Shown in pieces: positions 1 through 12,184 of a stretch of 64,000 bases of DNA (positions within the stretch are counted from its first letter, which is position 1; every line of letters starts with the position of its first letter). This DNA comes from Rusavskia elegans (lineage: Eukaryota > Ascomycota > Lecanoromycetes > Teloschistales > Teloschistaceae). The notes under the pieces were generated by a model. The model had not been told where the DNA came from. It made no database searches and was given only the letters and a program-made list of their open reading frames with translations. Location: NCBI GenBank assembly GCA_011316305.1, contig SAUG01000044.1:1-64000 (forward strand). Direction: 5' to 3'. Made by a program: the position numbers and the translations under genes.

Positions 1-760
1 TAATTTAAAAAAGCTATTTATAATATTTTCGGAATCTCGAATAAAATTCTAACTACTAAACGCTTTATTTAATACCTTTAGTAGAAAACCGTAATATCGG
101 AATACGCTGTACGGTTTAAAAAGTAGTTACTACTAATAGAGTAGAATAACGACGCCTTATATATAATATATAGATAAAGGCTAAAAAAGCGAGTAAAAAA
201 CGAATTTATACGCGATAGTTAAATATATAAAACTTTAGATAATCTAATTAAAATATTTATTAACTTTAATAATAAGCTATATAAAAGAGATATAGAAAAA
301 CGCTATAATAGAAGACTACGAGTTAGCGCGGGACGCTACTCTAGGAAACTATATAAAAGATAGCTACTAAGTAAAAAGACCGGAAATAGCTACTATAGAC
401 CTATATTAATAGAATTAGATTCTATATAATAGTAATATAAAGGGAAGAATTCTAGAAGTAGTAAAAGGAATAAATATTCTAAGACGTACTATAATTATAG
501 TAAACCAGGTTACTTCGTAAAAAAGTATCGATTAAATAAAGTATAGTAATAATAGTTTAATACTACGTTAAGAAAACCTAAAGACTGGTAAGAGATTATT
601 TTAAAGGACGACGATAATAGTTCTAAACTCTAGAAAGCTAGCTCGGATAAAGAATTTATATTTATAGAAAATAATAAAATACTATAGGAAGCTACTACGA
701 ATAACGCTTTACTATAAATATTAGTAAAATCTACTAGGGGGAAAGCCGTCTCTAGATAGA
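1..760 (+). pseudogene. Ty3/gypsy family 1 copy A: gag remnant
   Basis: 3' part of a retrotransposon Gag, entering from the left edge of the window. A zinc knuckle is readable at 487-528: the spacing is exactly CX2CX4HX4C, but each Cys/His codon now reads Tyr, as expected from TGC/CAC to TAC by RIP. The same stretch recurs at 62.2-63.3 kb (+) and about 34.0-35.3 kb (-), which identifies the family. Stops are TAA/TAG where Gln codons are expected, so the frame is dead. Known role of the family: nucleocapsid protein packaging the element RNA. Confidence 0.85.
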
Positions 761-3700
761 AAATTATAATAATAGAGGACGTTAGACTAGTATACCTTTA
801 AGCTCTCTATAATAAAAAACTAGTAAAAGAAGGATATATAGTAATCTATAAAGGATTTAAAAACGTTTATAAAATATATATTAATAATAAATATCTTTAA
901 AATAATTAGTAGAATTAGAAAGTAAACTATATTATTAATATATTAGAAAAGAAATTAGGAAGCGATATTTTTAAAGATAAAGATATTTTCGAACCGATAT
1001 TATAATAGAAAAATATAATAATAGGAGATTAATATATACTATTTAGTTAGACCGCCTACTATAATAATAACTATAGAATCTACGAATTAGAAAAGAAAGG
1101 AACCGGGTAGTATTTATTAAAACTACGCCGATATATTCCCGTAATATTTATTAAAATCGGAAGTTATAATATTTATAACTATTCTAGATATATTATCTAT
1201 AGTAGATATAAATACTAGAAGGAATAATAAAAGAGAAATAAAATCTTTAATTAGAACCTCTATAGATATATTTTATAAGTAAACTATAAAAATAGAAAGT
1301 ATAAAAATATTAAATATAATTCGGGAAAAGTTAAAATCTTATAGTAATAGGTATACTATAAGCGTATAACTTTATAGCCCGGAAAGAATAACTAAATTTA
1401 GCTAGCTATATATATATATTCGAGATTAAAATAATTATTAAAACTAATTATAGACTATAAAAAGTTAAAGTATTTATTAATTTAAGTATAACCGGAAATT
1501 TCGTATTAAAAGATTTAGCTATAAAAAAAAGAGTTTCTTCGGACTAAAAAAAAGAATCTATATAATTTAATAGTTATTAATAAAAAAAAAATACTAAATA
1601 GAGATAAAAGGATTATAGAAAAAATAATACCGCTCTAAATAATAATTAACTAGTATTAAAAGAAACTTTAGTTCGATATTATTTAGATAGCTAGCTACGA
1701 TATTATATTCGGAATACTTTAGTTAAAAGATTATAATCTAGTAATAGATTAGGAAAAAAGAATATTTAATTTTAAATAATACTTTTATATAGGGAGTATC
1801 TAGTTTATACTAAAATAGCGATCTCGGATAAATAAAAAATAAAATATAAAACGCGAACTTATAACTTCGAAAAAAAATAACTAAAAACTATTTAGGTCCG
1901 ATTTATTAGATACCGGTAGAGGTTAGCTAGATTAATAAAATAGAAATAAAAAGGAAAATTACGAACCTTTCGAAAACTCTATATTATCTAATAAAAAATT
2001 AATAGAAAATCTATTAGAAAGAATTCTAGGTAAATATAAAAATTAGATAAACTTATTTCGAGAAAAGGTAACTATAAAAGTACTATTTTAATATTAAATA
2101 TAAGATTATAAAATTAGATTTAAACTAGGTAAATAACCTATATTTAGATCTATTTATTTATTATCTACTATAGAGCTCGAAATACTCCGTAAATACCTAG
2201 ATAAAAATATAAAAAAGGGATTTATTAGAAAATCTTAATTACTAGTAGAATATCCGATCCTTTTTATATCTAAAAAGAATAGAATATTCTATTTATATAT
2301 TAATTACCGAAAGCTAAATAATATTATAATTAAAAATAGATATCTATTACTAAATATTAGCGAACTCTAAAACCGACTTTCTAGAATAAAATATTTTATA
2401 AAACTCGATTTTCGAAAAATATATAATCTTATATAAATAAAAACCGAAAAAGAATAGAAAATAGTATTCCGAATACGATATAGTTATTATAAATATATAG
2501 TAATACTATTTAGATTTATAAACGTTTCGGTAATCTATTAGAATATAATTAATAATATACTAAAAGAATATCTTAATATATTTATTATCGCTTATTTTAA
2601 TAATATTCCGGTTTTTTTTAAAATATTCGAAAAATATAAGTAATATATTAGTAAAGTTCTTAAATATCTAGAGGGAAGAGATTTATACTTTAAACTAGAA
2701 AAATATAAATTCTATAAAGAAGAAATCGACTTTCTAGAATTTATTATAGGACGAAACGGACTATATATCGACTCTAATAAACTAAAAGCTATTATAGAAT
2801 AGGAAATACTAATAAATATTAAAAAAGTCTAGAATTTTTTCGGATTTATAAACTATAATCGAAAGTTTATAAAAAACTATTCTAAAAAAGTTCTTACTCT
2901 AATAATTTTAATAAAAGATACCGTCGAATAGTATTAGGAAGAAAGAAAATAATAAATATTTAAAATTTTTAAAAAAGAATATATAAAAGACCTAGTACTT
3001 AAAATATTCGATTTAAAAAAACTATTATATATAGAAACGGATTTATTAGATCTAGTTATAGAAATATATCTTCTATAATAATATAATAGTAAATAGTATC
3101 CGATAGTATATATATCTAGAAAATTATTACTAGTAGAATAGAATTATAATATCTATAATAAAGAACTACTAGCTATAGTAGCTATATTAGAATAGTAGAG
3201 AGTATACGCCGAAAAATTACTAGAATTAACTATTTTTATAGATTATAAAAATCTTTTATATTTTATAATAATAAAATAATTTAATAGAAGATAAATATAA
3301 TAGTCTAAACTCTTCGGTTAGTATAAATTTAAAATATACTATACTCTAGATAAAGAAAATAGAAAAATAGACGCTTTAAATCGAAGAAGTAATTATATAA
3401 AAATAAAAAAGGTTTTTAGTAATAGTATTTTTAAAGTTAATAAAAATAGATTATAATTAATAAATTAGTACGAAATAAGTATAACGCTATATATACTATA
3501 AAATAACTAAAAATAGTTTCTTATTAAAAAGAGAAAGTTATAAGTACTAGACGATAAAATTAATAAATATATTAAAGAGTACTATAATAGAATACTATAA
3601 AGGTATCTAGGCGTAATAAAGATAATATAACTTTTACGATAATATTACTAGTTTCCTAATATAAAGTAATATATCGAGATATATATTAAAAGATATTTTA

Positions 3701-4840
3701 GTTATTAGTAAAATAAATATAGTATATATACTCGTTATAGAAAGATTTAATATTAGAAACTACCGGATTTACTATAGAAAGAAGTTATATTAGACTTTAT
3801 TATTAAATTTCTAAAATCGAAAGATCCGATAATAAATATAATATACGACTTAATATTTAATATAGTAGATAGATTTATAAAATATATCTATATAATTCTA
3901 ATAAAAGAAAAATTTATAGTAGAATAATTTAGATTTATTATTCTAGATCGATTATTTCGGTACTACAGACTGCTAGAAGTATTAATAAGTAATAGAGATA
4001 AACTCTTTACTTTAAACTATTAATAAACCTTTATTTTTCTATTTAGTATTAAACTAAAAATATTAATAGCTTTTTATCCGATAATAGATAGATAGATAAA
4101 ATATACTAACTAGATACTTAAATAATATCTAAGATATTATATTAACGATATTTAAAATAATTAGATTTCGTTTTTACTAATAGTATAATTAGTACTTAAT
4201 ATAAAGAAATTAAATACGACGAAAAAAATACCGTTCTACGCTAATAATAGGAGAGAAGTAAATCTATTTAGATAACCGCTACTATATAAATTAGCGGAAG
4301 TAGTAGTCCGAAGAGTCGATATTTAGAAAAAAATCTATAAAAATATCTTAAAAATATAGGAAAATTTAGGTAAATATTAAAATAAAAAGCGAAAAATAAT
4401 ACTTTAGTTAAAAAAGGAGGATAAAGTATACCTTTTTATTAAAAATTTGAAAATAAGGGCTTTAAATAAAAAATTTAACTATATTAAGGTCGGATTATTT
4501 TAATTAGGAAGATTAAAAGAATTTAGAACTTTAAATTTAATCTATTTAAAGATACTAAAGTATACCCGGTATTCTATATATATTTTTTAGAACTAGCCGA
4601 TCCCGGAATACCGTTATAATAGACGTTTAACTTCGAAATATAAAAGGAAGATACCTTTATAGTTAAAAAGATCCTATAATAGAAAAATTAGAATTATCTA
4701 ATTAAGTAGAAAGGTTACTCTATTTTAGAAAATATCTAGAAACCTAGAAAGTACTTAGTAAATTACTAGAAAGTTCTATAAAAGTTCTATTAAAAAGAAT
4801 TAAAGAAGTTATCGACTAACCGGAATCGCTAGATAGGAGA
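760..4840 (+). pseudogene. Ty3/gypsy family 1 copy A: pol remnant (PR-RT-RNaseH-IN-chromodomain)
   Basis: Domains appear in Ty3/gypsy order. The reverse transcriptase runs about 2,165-2,760, with the YRKLN, KLDFRK and FRIRYSYY blocks and the catalytic box at 2,593-2,604 reading YFNN (YFDD with Asp to Asn by RIP). RNase H begins near 3,019 (ETDLLDL, from ETDASDL). The integrase runs about 3,590-4,560, from the degraded zinc-binding segment (YLGVIK) through the catalytic core (IFNIVDRF, ISNRDKLF). A chromodomain at about 4,636-4,770 (EDTFIVKKIL, then KGYSILENI) marks it as a chromovirus, a group thought to target heterochromatin. Many in-frame TAA/TAG codons make it non-functional. The protease (about 1.4-1.7 kb) is inferred from order only. 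Confidence 0.9.
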
Positions 4841-4849
4841 ATCTATTCG

Positions 4850-5275
4850 GAAATAATATTAATAAAAGAATTTAGATCTATAGAAAAAAATAGATCCGCG
4901 GTAATAACTTTATATTCTAGTTCTTTAATATTTTATAGCTTATCGTTAACTATAATACGCTACTTTTTATTAATATAATCTAATTAATAAAGTAGATACT
5001 ATTACTTTATATACGTTTTATATAATTCTTTTTTTAATTTTTTATATTTATCTTTAAAATAATACTAGTACGTAGTATCTAACGGAATAAAATTATAAAG
5101 ATAGGCTTACTTTATATAATTAATATACTTTTCGGAACCTTCGCCGATATAATAGGATTTCCCCGACTAGAAATAATTTCGATAAAAATATATAGCTAAT
5201 ATACCGATATCTAGAAATAAGACTTTTTTATAATAATCTTTAGCTAACAGTTTTTACCTTTTATTTATAAAAAAG
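4850..5275 (-). pseudogene. antisense open frame at the 3' end of family 1 copy A
   Basis: Between the chromodomain and the 3' LTR, the strand opposite to gag-pol carries a coding trace of about 140 codons whose only stops are RIP-type TAA/TAG. It starts with Lys-rich residues, then a hydrophobic stretch (FLDIGILAIYFY), a motif GEGSEKYI, and a Lys-rich helical part (YKKLKKELYKTY). The homologous frame is kept in copy B at 29,763-30,180 (+). I do not recognise the product. Accessory antisense genes near the 3' LTR are known in some plant gypsy elements; whether this is comparable is inference. Confidence 0.5.
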
Positions 5276-5322
5276 GAAAGATAATAGTTTTTCGGAATAA
5301 AAAATCTAAAGAAAGGACCTAG

Positions 5323-5897
5323 TATTATAAATATAGGCGGTATACTTTCGGGAACGCGATAGTATTTAATATAGTATAGGATTTCCTATTATACCTCGAT
5401 AGGTAAAAATATATAGGACGGCTTTAGTATTAGTACTAAAGAGTATCTTAGTAGTTTTAGTAAATAAATACCTTAAATACTCTAATCTTAGTAATTTTAG
5501 TAAGTAAATACTATAAATAGACTCGGTTTTAGTAGTTTTAGTAAATAAATACCTTAAATACCCTAATCTTAGTAATTTTAGTAAGCAAATACTATAAATA
5601 GACTCGGTTTTAGTAGTTTTAGTAAATAAATACTCTAAAATAAGGCTATTTTAGTTATTTTAATCTATAAGTAGCCTAAATAGTAGAGGATTTTATTTAT
5701 CTATATAGATCCCGAACTCGACGCCTTTATAGCTCGTATTTAATTTATTAGTTATCGCTATATACTATTTTTATAATATAACTGATTTATTTTTATATTA
5801 ATCTAAAGTAATTACCCGTTATACCTCCGTTTACAGATATACCAATAAGTTCAACTAATCCGTGGAAATACCGGACCCCCTAGGTAGCTTTATAACA
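5323..5897 (+). repeat. family 1 3' LTR, copy A (575 bp)
   Basis: Starts TATTATAA (TGTTATAA before RIP) and ends TATAACA, matching the LTR ends found in copy B and at 36,220. It is preceded by a purine-rich tract at 5,308-5,322, the likely second-strand primer. It is longer than the 494-bp LTRs of copy B because of an internal 81-bp duplication. It abuts a family 2 element, so copy A probably inserted there; the left TSD lies outside the window. Confidence 0.85.
5461..5622 (+). repeat. 81-bp tandem duplication inside the LTR
   Basis: Two adjacent copies, 5,461-5,541 and 5,542-5,622, both beginning TAAATAAATACCTTAAATAC. They account exactly for the 575 versus 494 bp length difference from the copy B LTRs. 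Confidence 0.85.
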
Positions 5898-7940
5898 ATT
5901 ATCTGGGTTTAAAGATTAATATCTTTATAATCCGGTCTTTTAGAAGGCGGATCAGCTGGATTAATCTTCCCTAAATAATAGAAGATATTAAAATCTATAG
6001 CAGCTAATTTAATAATCTAGCGACGTTATTAAATATTAAATTCTTTAACTTTTATAAAACTCCGAAGGTTATTATAATCTATCTAGACCTTTACCGTATA
6101 CTTCGCGCCTTCGAGGTAATATTTCTATTATTCGAAAACTTTAATAATAGCGAGAAGTTCGGTATTATATATCTTATAGTTATATTCGGTAGAAATTATT
6201 TTCCTCGACTAGAATATAACTAGGCGCTAGCGGCTATTTTTATTAGATTAAAATATAACTCTAGTTAATCCGACCTTAGAAGTATTAGTTTCGATATAGA
6301 TTTCTCTTTCTAGATCGAAGTACTATAATACCCCGATAGTATTAAAAGTATATTTTAGTTCCTCGAAAGCTTTTTAGATTCCGATAGTCTAGTAAAGCGG
6401 TTCCGATTTCTTTCCGGCTACGTTCTCTATAGGTAAACTTATTAGAAGCGCTATAATCCGTAAATACTAGTAAATAAAACGTCGATAGAAGTTAATAAAC
6501 TCTAAAAAGATCTATACTTCCCGGTAAATCTTTAGAACTAGCTATTCCTAAATAGTCTTTATTCGTTCCGGATCTATCGATATACCTTCCGTAGATACGA
6601 TAAAGTTTAAAAACTCTATATTTTCGATATTAAAAGTATACTTTTTAAGATTAAAATATAATTATACGCTATAAAGCTTTCGAATAATCTGCCTAATATA
6701 TTTCTAATATTTTTCTTCCGAATTAGAAAAGATTAGGATATTATCTAGGTAGACTATATAATAAACGTTAATTAATTCTTCTAAGACCCGATTAATATAG
6801 ATTTAGAAAGTCGTAGATATATTAGTAAGACCGAAAGGTATTATAAAATATTCGAAATACCTCTACTTTATATAAAACGCGGTTTTCTATTTATTACTCT
6901 TTTTAATCCTAATTCGATAATAGGTATCTGTAATATTATATTTAGAAAAATACTTTACTTTAGATAATTAATCTAGAATTTTAGAGATAAAAGGTAAAGG
7001 ATAACGGTTTTTAATTATTACCTTATTAAAGCCTCTATAGTCGATATATATATAGAAACTACTATTTTTCTTTAGTATAAAAAAGATTAGAGTTCCTATA
7101 GAAAATATTAAATAACGGATCTAGTCCTTTTTTAAGGTACTATCTAGATAATCCCGTAGCTTATCGAGCTCGCGTTTGGATAGGCTATAAATTAGGCTAT
7201 ATAGCAGATTTCCCCTATCTAGTTTAATTATATAATCGGTATCTTTAAATAGCGGTAAGAAATCTACTAGGTATATATTATAAACTTTAATTTCCTTATA
7301 TATAGGTTCCGGAATCGACGGCTCGGGCCGCTATATATTTTCGTTATTTTTATTTTTATCGGCGCTGTTAGCTCCCGCCTATATAATAGTATCGTTATTA
7401 GATTTTATATATATAGCGGTAATCGATATTATATATATTAATATATTCTTCTCGGCCTATAATATACGAATAAAGACTACTAGTAAGTTAATACTAAGGC
7501 GGGTTAACTATTTTATCCCCGTCGGGTTATCTTATATCGTTTTATTATAGATAGGAAATCGCTATTATTTTAACTCTAGGTCTATAACTATATATACCTA
7601 ATATAAAGCTAGTATACCTAGAAGAATACCGTATTTATTAGTTATATCTAGAATATAATATCGCGATATATATATTTCCCGACGACTTTAATAATCTATT
7701 ATTATCTAGTTTAAGTTATATACTCTATAACAGGCAGCGCGCTAACTTTTAATCTATTAAAAATAGGGTTTTTCGGTTCTTTAGATAGGTTCCAGGTCGT
7801 ATTAAATAATAAAAGATTAAGAAACGATATTAATCTAGGAGCCTAGATCCAGAAATACTTTAGTTCTACTATATCCTTTTACTAGTAACTCGATAAATAT
7901 TCTAGTTAGGAGACCGTTCCTTACTTTAATCGGCTTATTC
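5898..7940 (-). pseudogene. Ty3/gypsy family 2: partial pol (PR?-RT-RNaseH)
   Basis: Read on the minus strand, reverse transcriptase spans about 7,160-6,600. It has the order of blocks typical of Ty3/gypsy, with the catalytic box at 6,740-6,751 reading YLDN (YLDD by origin) followed by ILIFSNSEEKY. RNase H follows (ETNTSKVGL, near 6,300). No integrase is present: the element is cut at 5,897 by the LTR of copy A, so the rest of pol probably lies left of the window. Its sequence differs clearly from families 1 and 3. The protease segment is inferred from position only. RIP stops are throughout. Confidence 0.8.
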
Positions 7941-7949
7941 TAGGCTATT

Positions 7950-9400
7950 ATCGAAGCTATAACTAGCTCTTTTGATTTTTTAATTAGTTAGTATTACTAG
8001 GATTACCTTTTATTATATTAACGGTAGATTTTTTAAACGATCGGTTACTATTACTATAAAAGTTATTAGACCTCCGATTATTTTAGCTTTAGTCCTGGTT
8101 TTTAGGGTAACTCTTAGACTAATAATCTTTACTACTATAAATAAAGCAGGTACTAGATTTATTATTCTATTTACGCTTCCTAGAGTTATTATTACTAATA
8201 TTAGAAATACTTTTTCTACCGACGCTATTCCGACTACCTTGCGATTAGCCTTTCCGGTTCCGATTCTCGAATCCTTAAAAGTTTCCTTTACTATATAGAG
8301 GTAAATAAAATCTATTAGTAGAAGAGTTCTACTACTAACCCGGTATCGTTTTACCTATATTCTTCTATCGGATAGCCTAAACTATCTATTTATTACGGCC
8401 GAAGTTTTTTAATTTCGCGTCCTAAACGCGTATAGTACGCTATAACTCCGGACGAATTTTAAAAAGGAAAAAGATTAAACGCTATTTTTCTAATAGAGGA
8501 AATAGCTAGGCTTTTAATAATATAAGGAAATTATAGAATTCCAGGATATTCTAATTTTATTTTAAGTTATATAAAAATATTTCGTCGCGGTATCTAATAA
8601 ACGGGATTTAGAATCGGTAGTAAAATTTAAAAGAAAGTCTATAAACTTATCCTATAATATACCGTTAAAGGTATCTTTATTAATAAAGGATTCCTTTTTT
8701 TCGAGTTAACGGCTTAACTTCTAACCTTTAACGAAGTCCTAGGCCTATTAAATTTAATCTATATAGATAGATAAAGCGTCGGACTTATAAAACTAATTTC
8801 TATAGAATTTAACCTATTTATAGTACTTTTTAAAGGTTATTTTATTACCGTACTTCTTAGGTTCTTTAATTTTAAATTTTAACGAAGCTTACGGCGTTCG
8901 CGAAAACCTAATAGCTAGCCTAAAAGAAAATTAATTATTATCTAAAATATAATTCGGATCTATTATATAGAGAGCCTCTATTCTATAGTATACTTTTAAA
9001 AGGGTCTTTTTTTTTACTACTATTTAAACCTCTAAAGCTCGAAGTTTTTTATTATTATCGGAATCGTCGCTATTATTTCTATTATTATTTAGGTTATTAC
9101 TACTATTAGACGGCTAACTAGAATTAGAACCTCTAGAAGTAAAAGTCCCTAAAGAAGTACTTCTATTAGACTATAACTAACTATTAGACGGCTACTATTA
9201 ATAGATTTCGCTGCCGGAAATAATATAGTCTACCGACGCGCTAGTAACGAGGTTATTATAAAATTCCGATTAGATTCTTTAAATTATAGAGGATAAACCA
9301 GGGTTTTCTTCGTTAGGCGTCTTTAATATAGGCGGGTTATATTTATTAGATTAATCTATAATATCTATAATCCGCGGTTTAATAACTTTAGTACTAGTTT
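7950..9400 (-). pseudogene. Ty3/gypsy family 2: gag remnant
   Basis: Upstream (in element sense) of the family 2 pol. A CX2CX4HX4C zinc knuckle is recoverable at 8,107-8,148: the first Cys survives, the second Cys, the His and the last Cys read Tyr, and a Trp codon has become TAG. The region towards 9.3 kb is rich in Ser and acidic codons, as is common at Gag N-termini. No other domain is recognisable. Confidence 0.65.
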
Positions 9401-9493
9401 AGGATAGTCCTGCCTAAAGTGCTTTACTACGGCTAGAACTACTATAAATACTGCGCGTCGACGTTAATATAGTTATACTATAAATAATATATA

Positions 9494-9830
9494 CCGAGCC
9501 AAGAATATTTAAAATAATAAGTTAGAACTATAAAATAGGTATATTTCTAGAGTAATATACGATTATAGACTAGACGAAAGATATATTATAGAACTAACTT
9601 ATACCCTAGAAAGACTAGGGTATAGCCTAGTAATAAGGGAAAAGGAAAAAGCGGGAAAGAATCGAGATCTAATATACTAGCAACGCTCTAGCGACTAGGC
9701 GGCGAGCCTCGTTTCCAAGCGTCCTAATTATATCTCCAAGGCCTATATAACGCGTCTGGCGCTTTATATTTATAACCTCTTTACTAAATTCGGTTCTATC
9801 TAGTCGGGACCTAAATATATTTATTTAAAA
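9494..9830 (-). repeat. probable family 2 primer-binding site and 5' LTR
   Basis: On the minus strand a possible primer-binding site reads TGGCTCGG (9,494-9,501), compatible with a tRNA 3' end. The following sequence to about 9.83 kb should then be the 5' LTR. No second copy of this LTR is in the window, so the outer boundary is a guess. Confidence 0.35.
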
Positions 9831-10204
9831 TAATATCAGTTAATTAAAAATATTTATTTAAACGCTTTAAACGTAGTATATTTAAATACTTTAAAATCTA
9901 ACTAATTAAATTTATTTTAACCGTTTTAAATACTACTACTTCTAGCGCCGGATTTCTTTCGCTTTCTATCTAAAGAGTTTAGTATCTAGATAATTTATAT
10001 ATATATTCCGGTATCTACTAGAATTAAGCTTATCTATAATAGCGTAATAATTTTAAAGGAGTATATAAGCCTATATATATAGGCAGAATCTATATATTCT
10101 AATTAAAAGTTACGTATATAGCTTAATTAGATTTAGTATATTTTTTAGCGTATATATTTCATAAATTAGCTTCTCTATAGATTTTTAATAATTATTAATA
10201 AAAT
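9831..10204. other. AT-rich spacer, no gene seen
   Basis: RIP-like composition (TpA-rich, almost no CpA) with no sustained reading frame on either strand. It ends abruptly at about 10,205, where normal base composition begins. Confidence 0.6.
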
Positions 10205-10225
10205 CCTCTTCTATACGAATTCTTC

Positions 10226-10366
10226 ATGCCTCCTTCCTCCAAAGGCTTTCACCTCCTTGTTGAATTCAGCTTCTTTAATGACATTGACTATATCGACTAT
10301 GCAATCCTGTTCGCTTCCGAAGGCGCAATCCTGTTCGCTTCAGGTATAGCTGACTGTCGCCGTTAG
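10226..10366 (+). CDS. small open frame, 46 codons, unidentified
   Basis: ATG at 10,226 opens the first non-mutated sequence after the family 2 element. The peptide ends with the sequence AILFAS twice, three residues apart in the pattern AILFAS-EG-AILFAS, created by a 24-bp tandem duplication. It has no recognised domain. It may be the first exon or a fragment of the gene represented by the next frame at 10,384, which is in another frame. Coding status is uncertain. Confidence 0.3.
   Translation: MPPSSKGFHLLVEFSFFNDIDYIDYAILFASEGAILFASGIADCRR
10301..10341 (+). repeat. 24-bp tandem duplication (1.7 copies)
   Basis: GCAATCCTGTTCGCTTC occurs at 10,301 and again at 10,325, separated by CGAAGGC. 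It lies inside the small open frame and keeps its phase. Confidence 0.9.
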
Positions 10367-10383
10367 TACAAGTACGTCTATGG

Positions 10384-10931
10384 ATGGAAGAAATCAACCG
10401 TCTCTGCCTCACCGATACTTACGCCGCCGGTAATACCATGCGCAATATCCTGGGGAATGTCGATGGTCCTCGGCTATATGAAGTATTCTGTCGAGACACA
10501 GATCATCTAGTCACCAAAACCATACGCTCAATCCTGCTGAAGCTTCGCTCAAAAGACATCTGGAGCTTATCCAAGGATGATGCGGTTTTCGTTTGCAACC
10601 TGATGATATTCACAGTTGGAGCGCCGACGGAAGGGTCTGAAGCATGGCCACGATGGCACACTATTATGTCCGATTGCTTGGTTGATCTGCAACCTATGGA
10701 TTACGCGTTCGGCATTTGGCTCTTTACGGCGGACCTGAACGGTTATTTAGGACGTCCAATAGCCAGAGCAGTAATTCGCACCCGAGTCGGGCGTCTTGGG
10801 TATCTTTCACCGTGGGCTTGAGAAACGTCTATCTCGGCTGGATTACGAAGGACAAGGCACCTGTTGAAGACATCATCCGCGCATGCAGGGACATAGCGCT
10901 GTTTGTACTTTGTTTCAATTCAATCAGATAG
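10384..10931 (+). pseudogene. hypothetical fungal protein, frame-shifted or spliced
   Basis: A 145-codon open frame from ATG 10,384 to 10,821 looks protein-like: it is rich in Leu, Asp and Trp, with a segment SKDDAVFVCNLMIFTVGAP and later MDYAFGIWLFTADLNGYLG. From about 10,800 a second frame (to 10,931) continues with VYLGWITKDKAPVEDIIRACRDI, which also looks like real protein. Either a frameshift or an unrecognised intron near 10,790-10,810 joins them. No family is recognised. CpA content is normal here, so this DNA escaped RIP. It is probably a decayed host gene; an active spliced gene is possible. Confidence 0.4.
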
Positions 10932-11634
10932 TCTGCCCTGTCGACAGCCTTTGCTAGATAATAGAGAGCCATGTTGAAGAAATAGGAGGGGCTGAATTAA
11001 GCGAAAGCGCACTAGGGTGCAGCCCTACCAGTCAAAGCCTTATGATTGGAGGCATTTTTCCAGCTAAGCCTCATACAGTAACACTAAGCTCTGGCATGTA
11101 GGGCTTTTCAGTGTCACCATTACGGTCCTAAAGCCAAGGTCTGGTGGACAGGCTCCCCTTCGGTACCCTCGATGGCTCCCAAAGAAACCCTGAGGACTTA
11201 AACCCAATAACATCTTACAGTTCTCTGTCCGGTGGATACATTCGAGAAAGGGGCCGCAACCCTCCAATCCCAGCGTGATTGTCAGTCTGTACAGTCCTCA
11301 ATCGATCCCCACGACCACGGCAACGCCGCATCAACTGCCTTCAGCGAGCTTAAAAGGGGGTCAAAAGAACTCCCGGAACCTGTGGAGCAGAGTTTGTTGG
11401 GCCAATTTCGTGGCCTAATAGGGTTTGGGGGTTTGGCTCAAGCTCGGGATTACGCCGCTTGTCGAGCATGTCCCGAGCTTGTGAGCCGCACGGTCGGTCC
11501 ACCTTGGGTGGACGGCATGTATCATTCCGTATGTTGTTTTAGTAGACGATTGATACCGCTTGGTCAGTTTATCTAATAGATTTGACGGACTAATTATCCA
11601 GGACCCGATGATCAACATGGGACGACATGCGTGA
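10932..11634. other. unmutated intergenic DNA, no supported gene
   Basis: Normal composition. Open frames exist on both strands (for example around 11,232-11,576) but overlap each other and show no protein-like pattern or domain. Confidence 0.5.
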
Positions 11635-11890
11635 TCAATACTGTTTGTTGCCTGCCACCCTGTGGTCCATGTCCATGTCGTCATCGTTGCTCTCGTCCTG
11701 CTGCTCGATGTCCCACGTCGGCCGATTTTCGAAGTAGTACTCTCGGTATTGCTTGCAGACATTCTTGACCCGCTGAGCTTTCAGCGCCCGGATCCGCTTG
11801 CCAATCTCCTTAATTCGCTCGCTATTCTCGGTGTTGTGAGTCGCGACCCCAGGGCTTTCAGCTCTGCAGCCGTGTTGAACGTTGCATGAA
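11635..11890 (-). pseudogene. charged coiled-coil-like C-terminal fragment, unidentified
   Basis: A minus-strand frame ends at a TGA (11,635-11,637). It encodes a very basic helical segment (ERIKEIGKRIRALKAQRV), then YREYYFENRPTWDIEQQ, then an acidic tail (ESNDDDMDMD). This layout resembles C-terminal tails of fungal DUF3435 (FluG-like) proteins, some of which are Starship tyrosine recombinases, but no catalytic domain is present, so the assignment is weak. A +1 change near 11,830 would join it to an upstream frame extending to 12,023. Confidence 0.25.
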
Positions 11891-11918
11891 ACCTATGTAG
11901 TCCGTCGTTGTAGAGTAG

Positions 11919-12143
11919 GTTTCGATAACTCCTGGAGAGGGAGGACACTATAAGCGCAAAGAGCGGGCTTTGTTGGACTGTCGGGCGCAATATGTGGTAG
12001 ATGAAGATGGATGGGACCAGCAAATTGAATCTCGTGCTAATCTCTTGCCCTGCCCAACTGAGTACTTAACACCTAGACGTGCCCCTAACACTGACCTTGG
12101 GATTTCTCCAGCCGACATCCACCCCAGCTGCAGGACCTCATGA
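11919..12143 (+). CDS. open frame of 74 codons, unidentified
   Basis: Stop-to-stop frame with a polar composition (GEGGHYKRKERALLDC, then VVDEDGWDQQIES). It has no ATG near its start and no recognised domain. It lies just upstream of the FunK1 fragment and in the same direction, so it may be an N-terminal piece of that decayed gene or an unrelated exon. Confidence 0.25.
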   Translation, partial: VSITPGEGGHYKRKERALLDCRAQYVVDEDGWDQQIESRANLLPCPTEYLTPRRAPNTDLGISPADIHPSCRTS

Positions 12144-12184
12144 AGCCTTTCATGGCGTGGACGAACGGCGTTCACCCTGCCGCT

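Noticed and set aside
11415..11762. 115-codon minus-strand open frame
   Set aside because: Low-complexity Ser/Thr composition overlapping a more protein-like minus-strand frame. It reads as a shadow.
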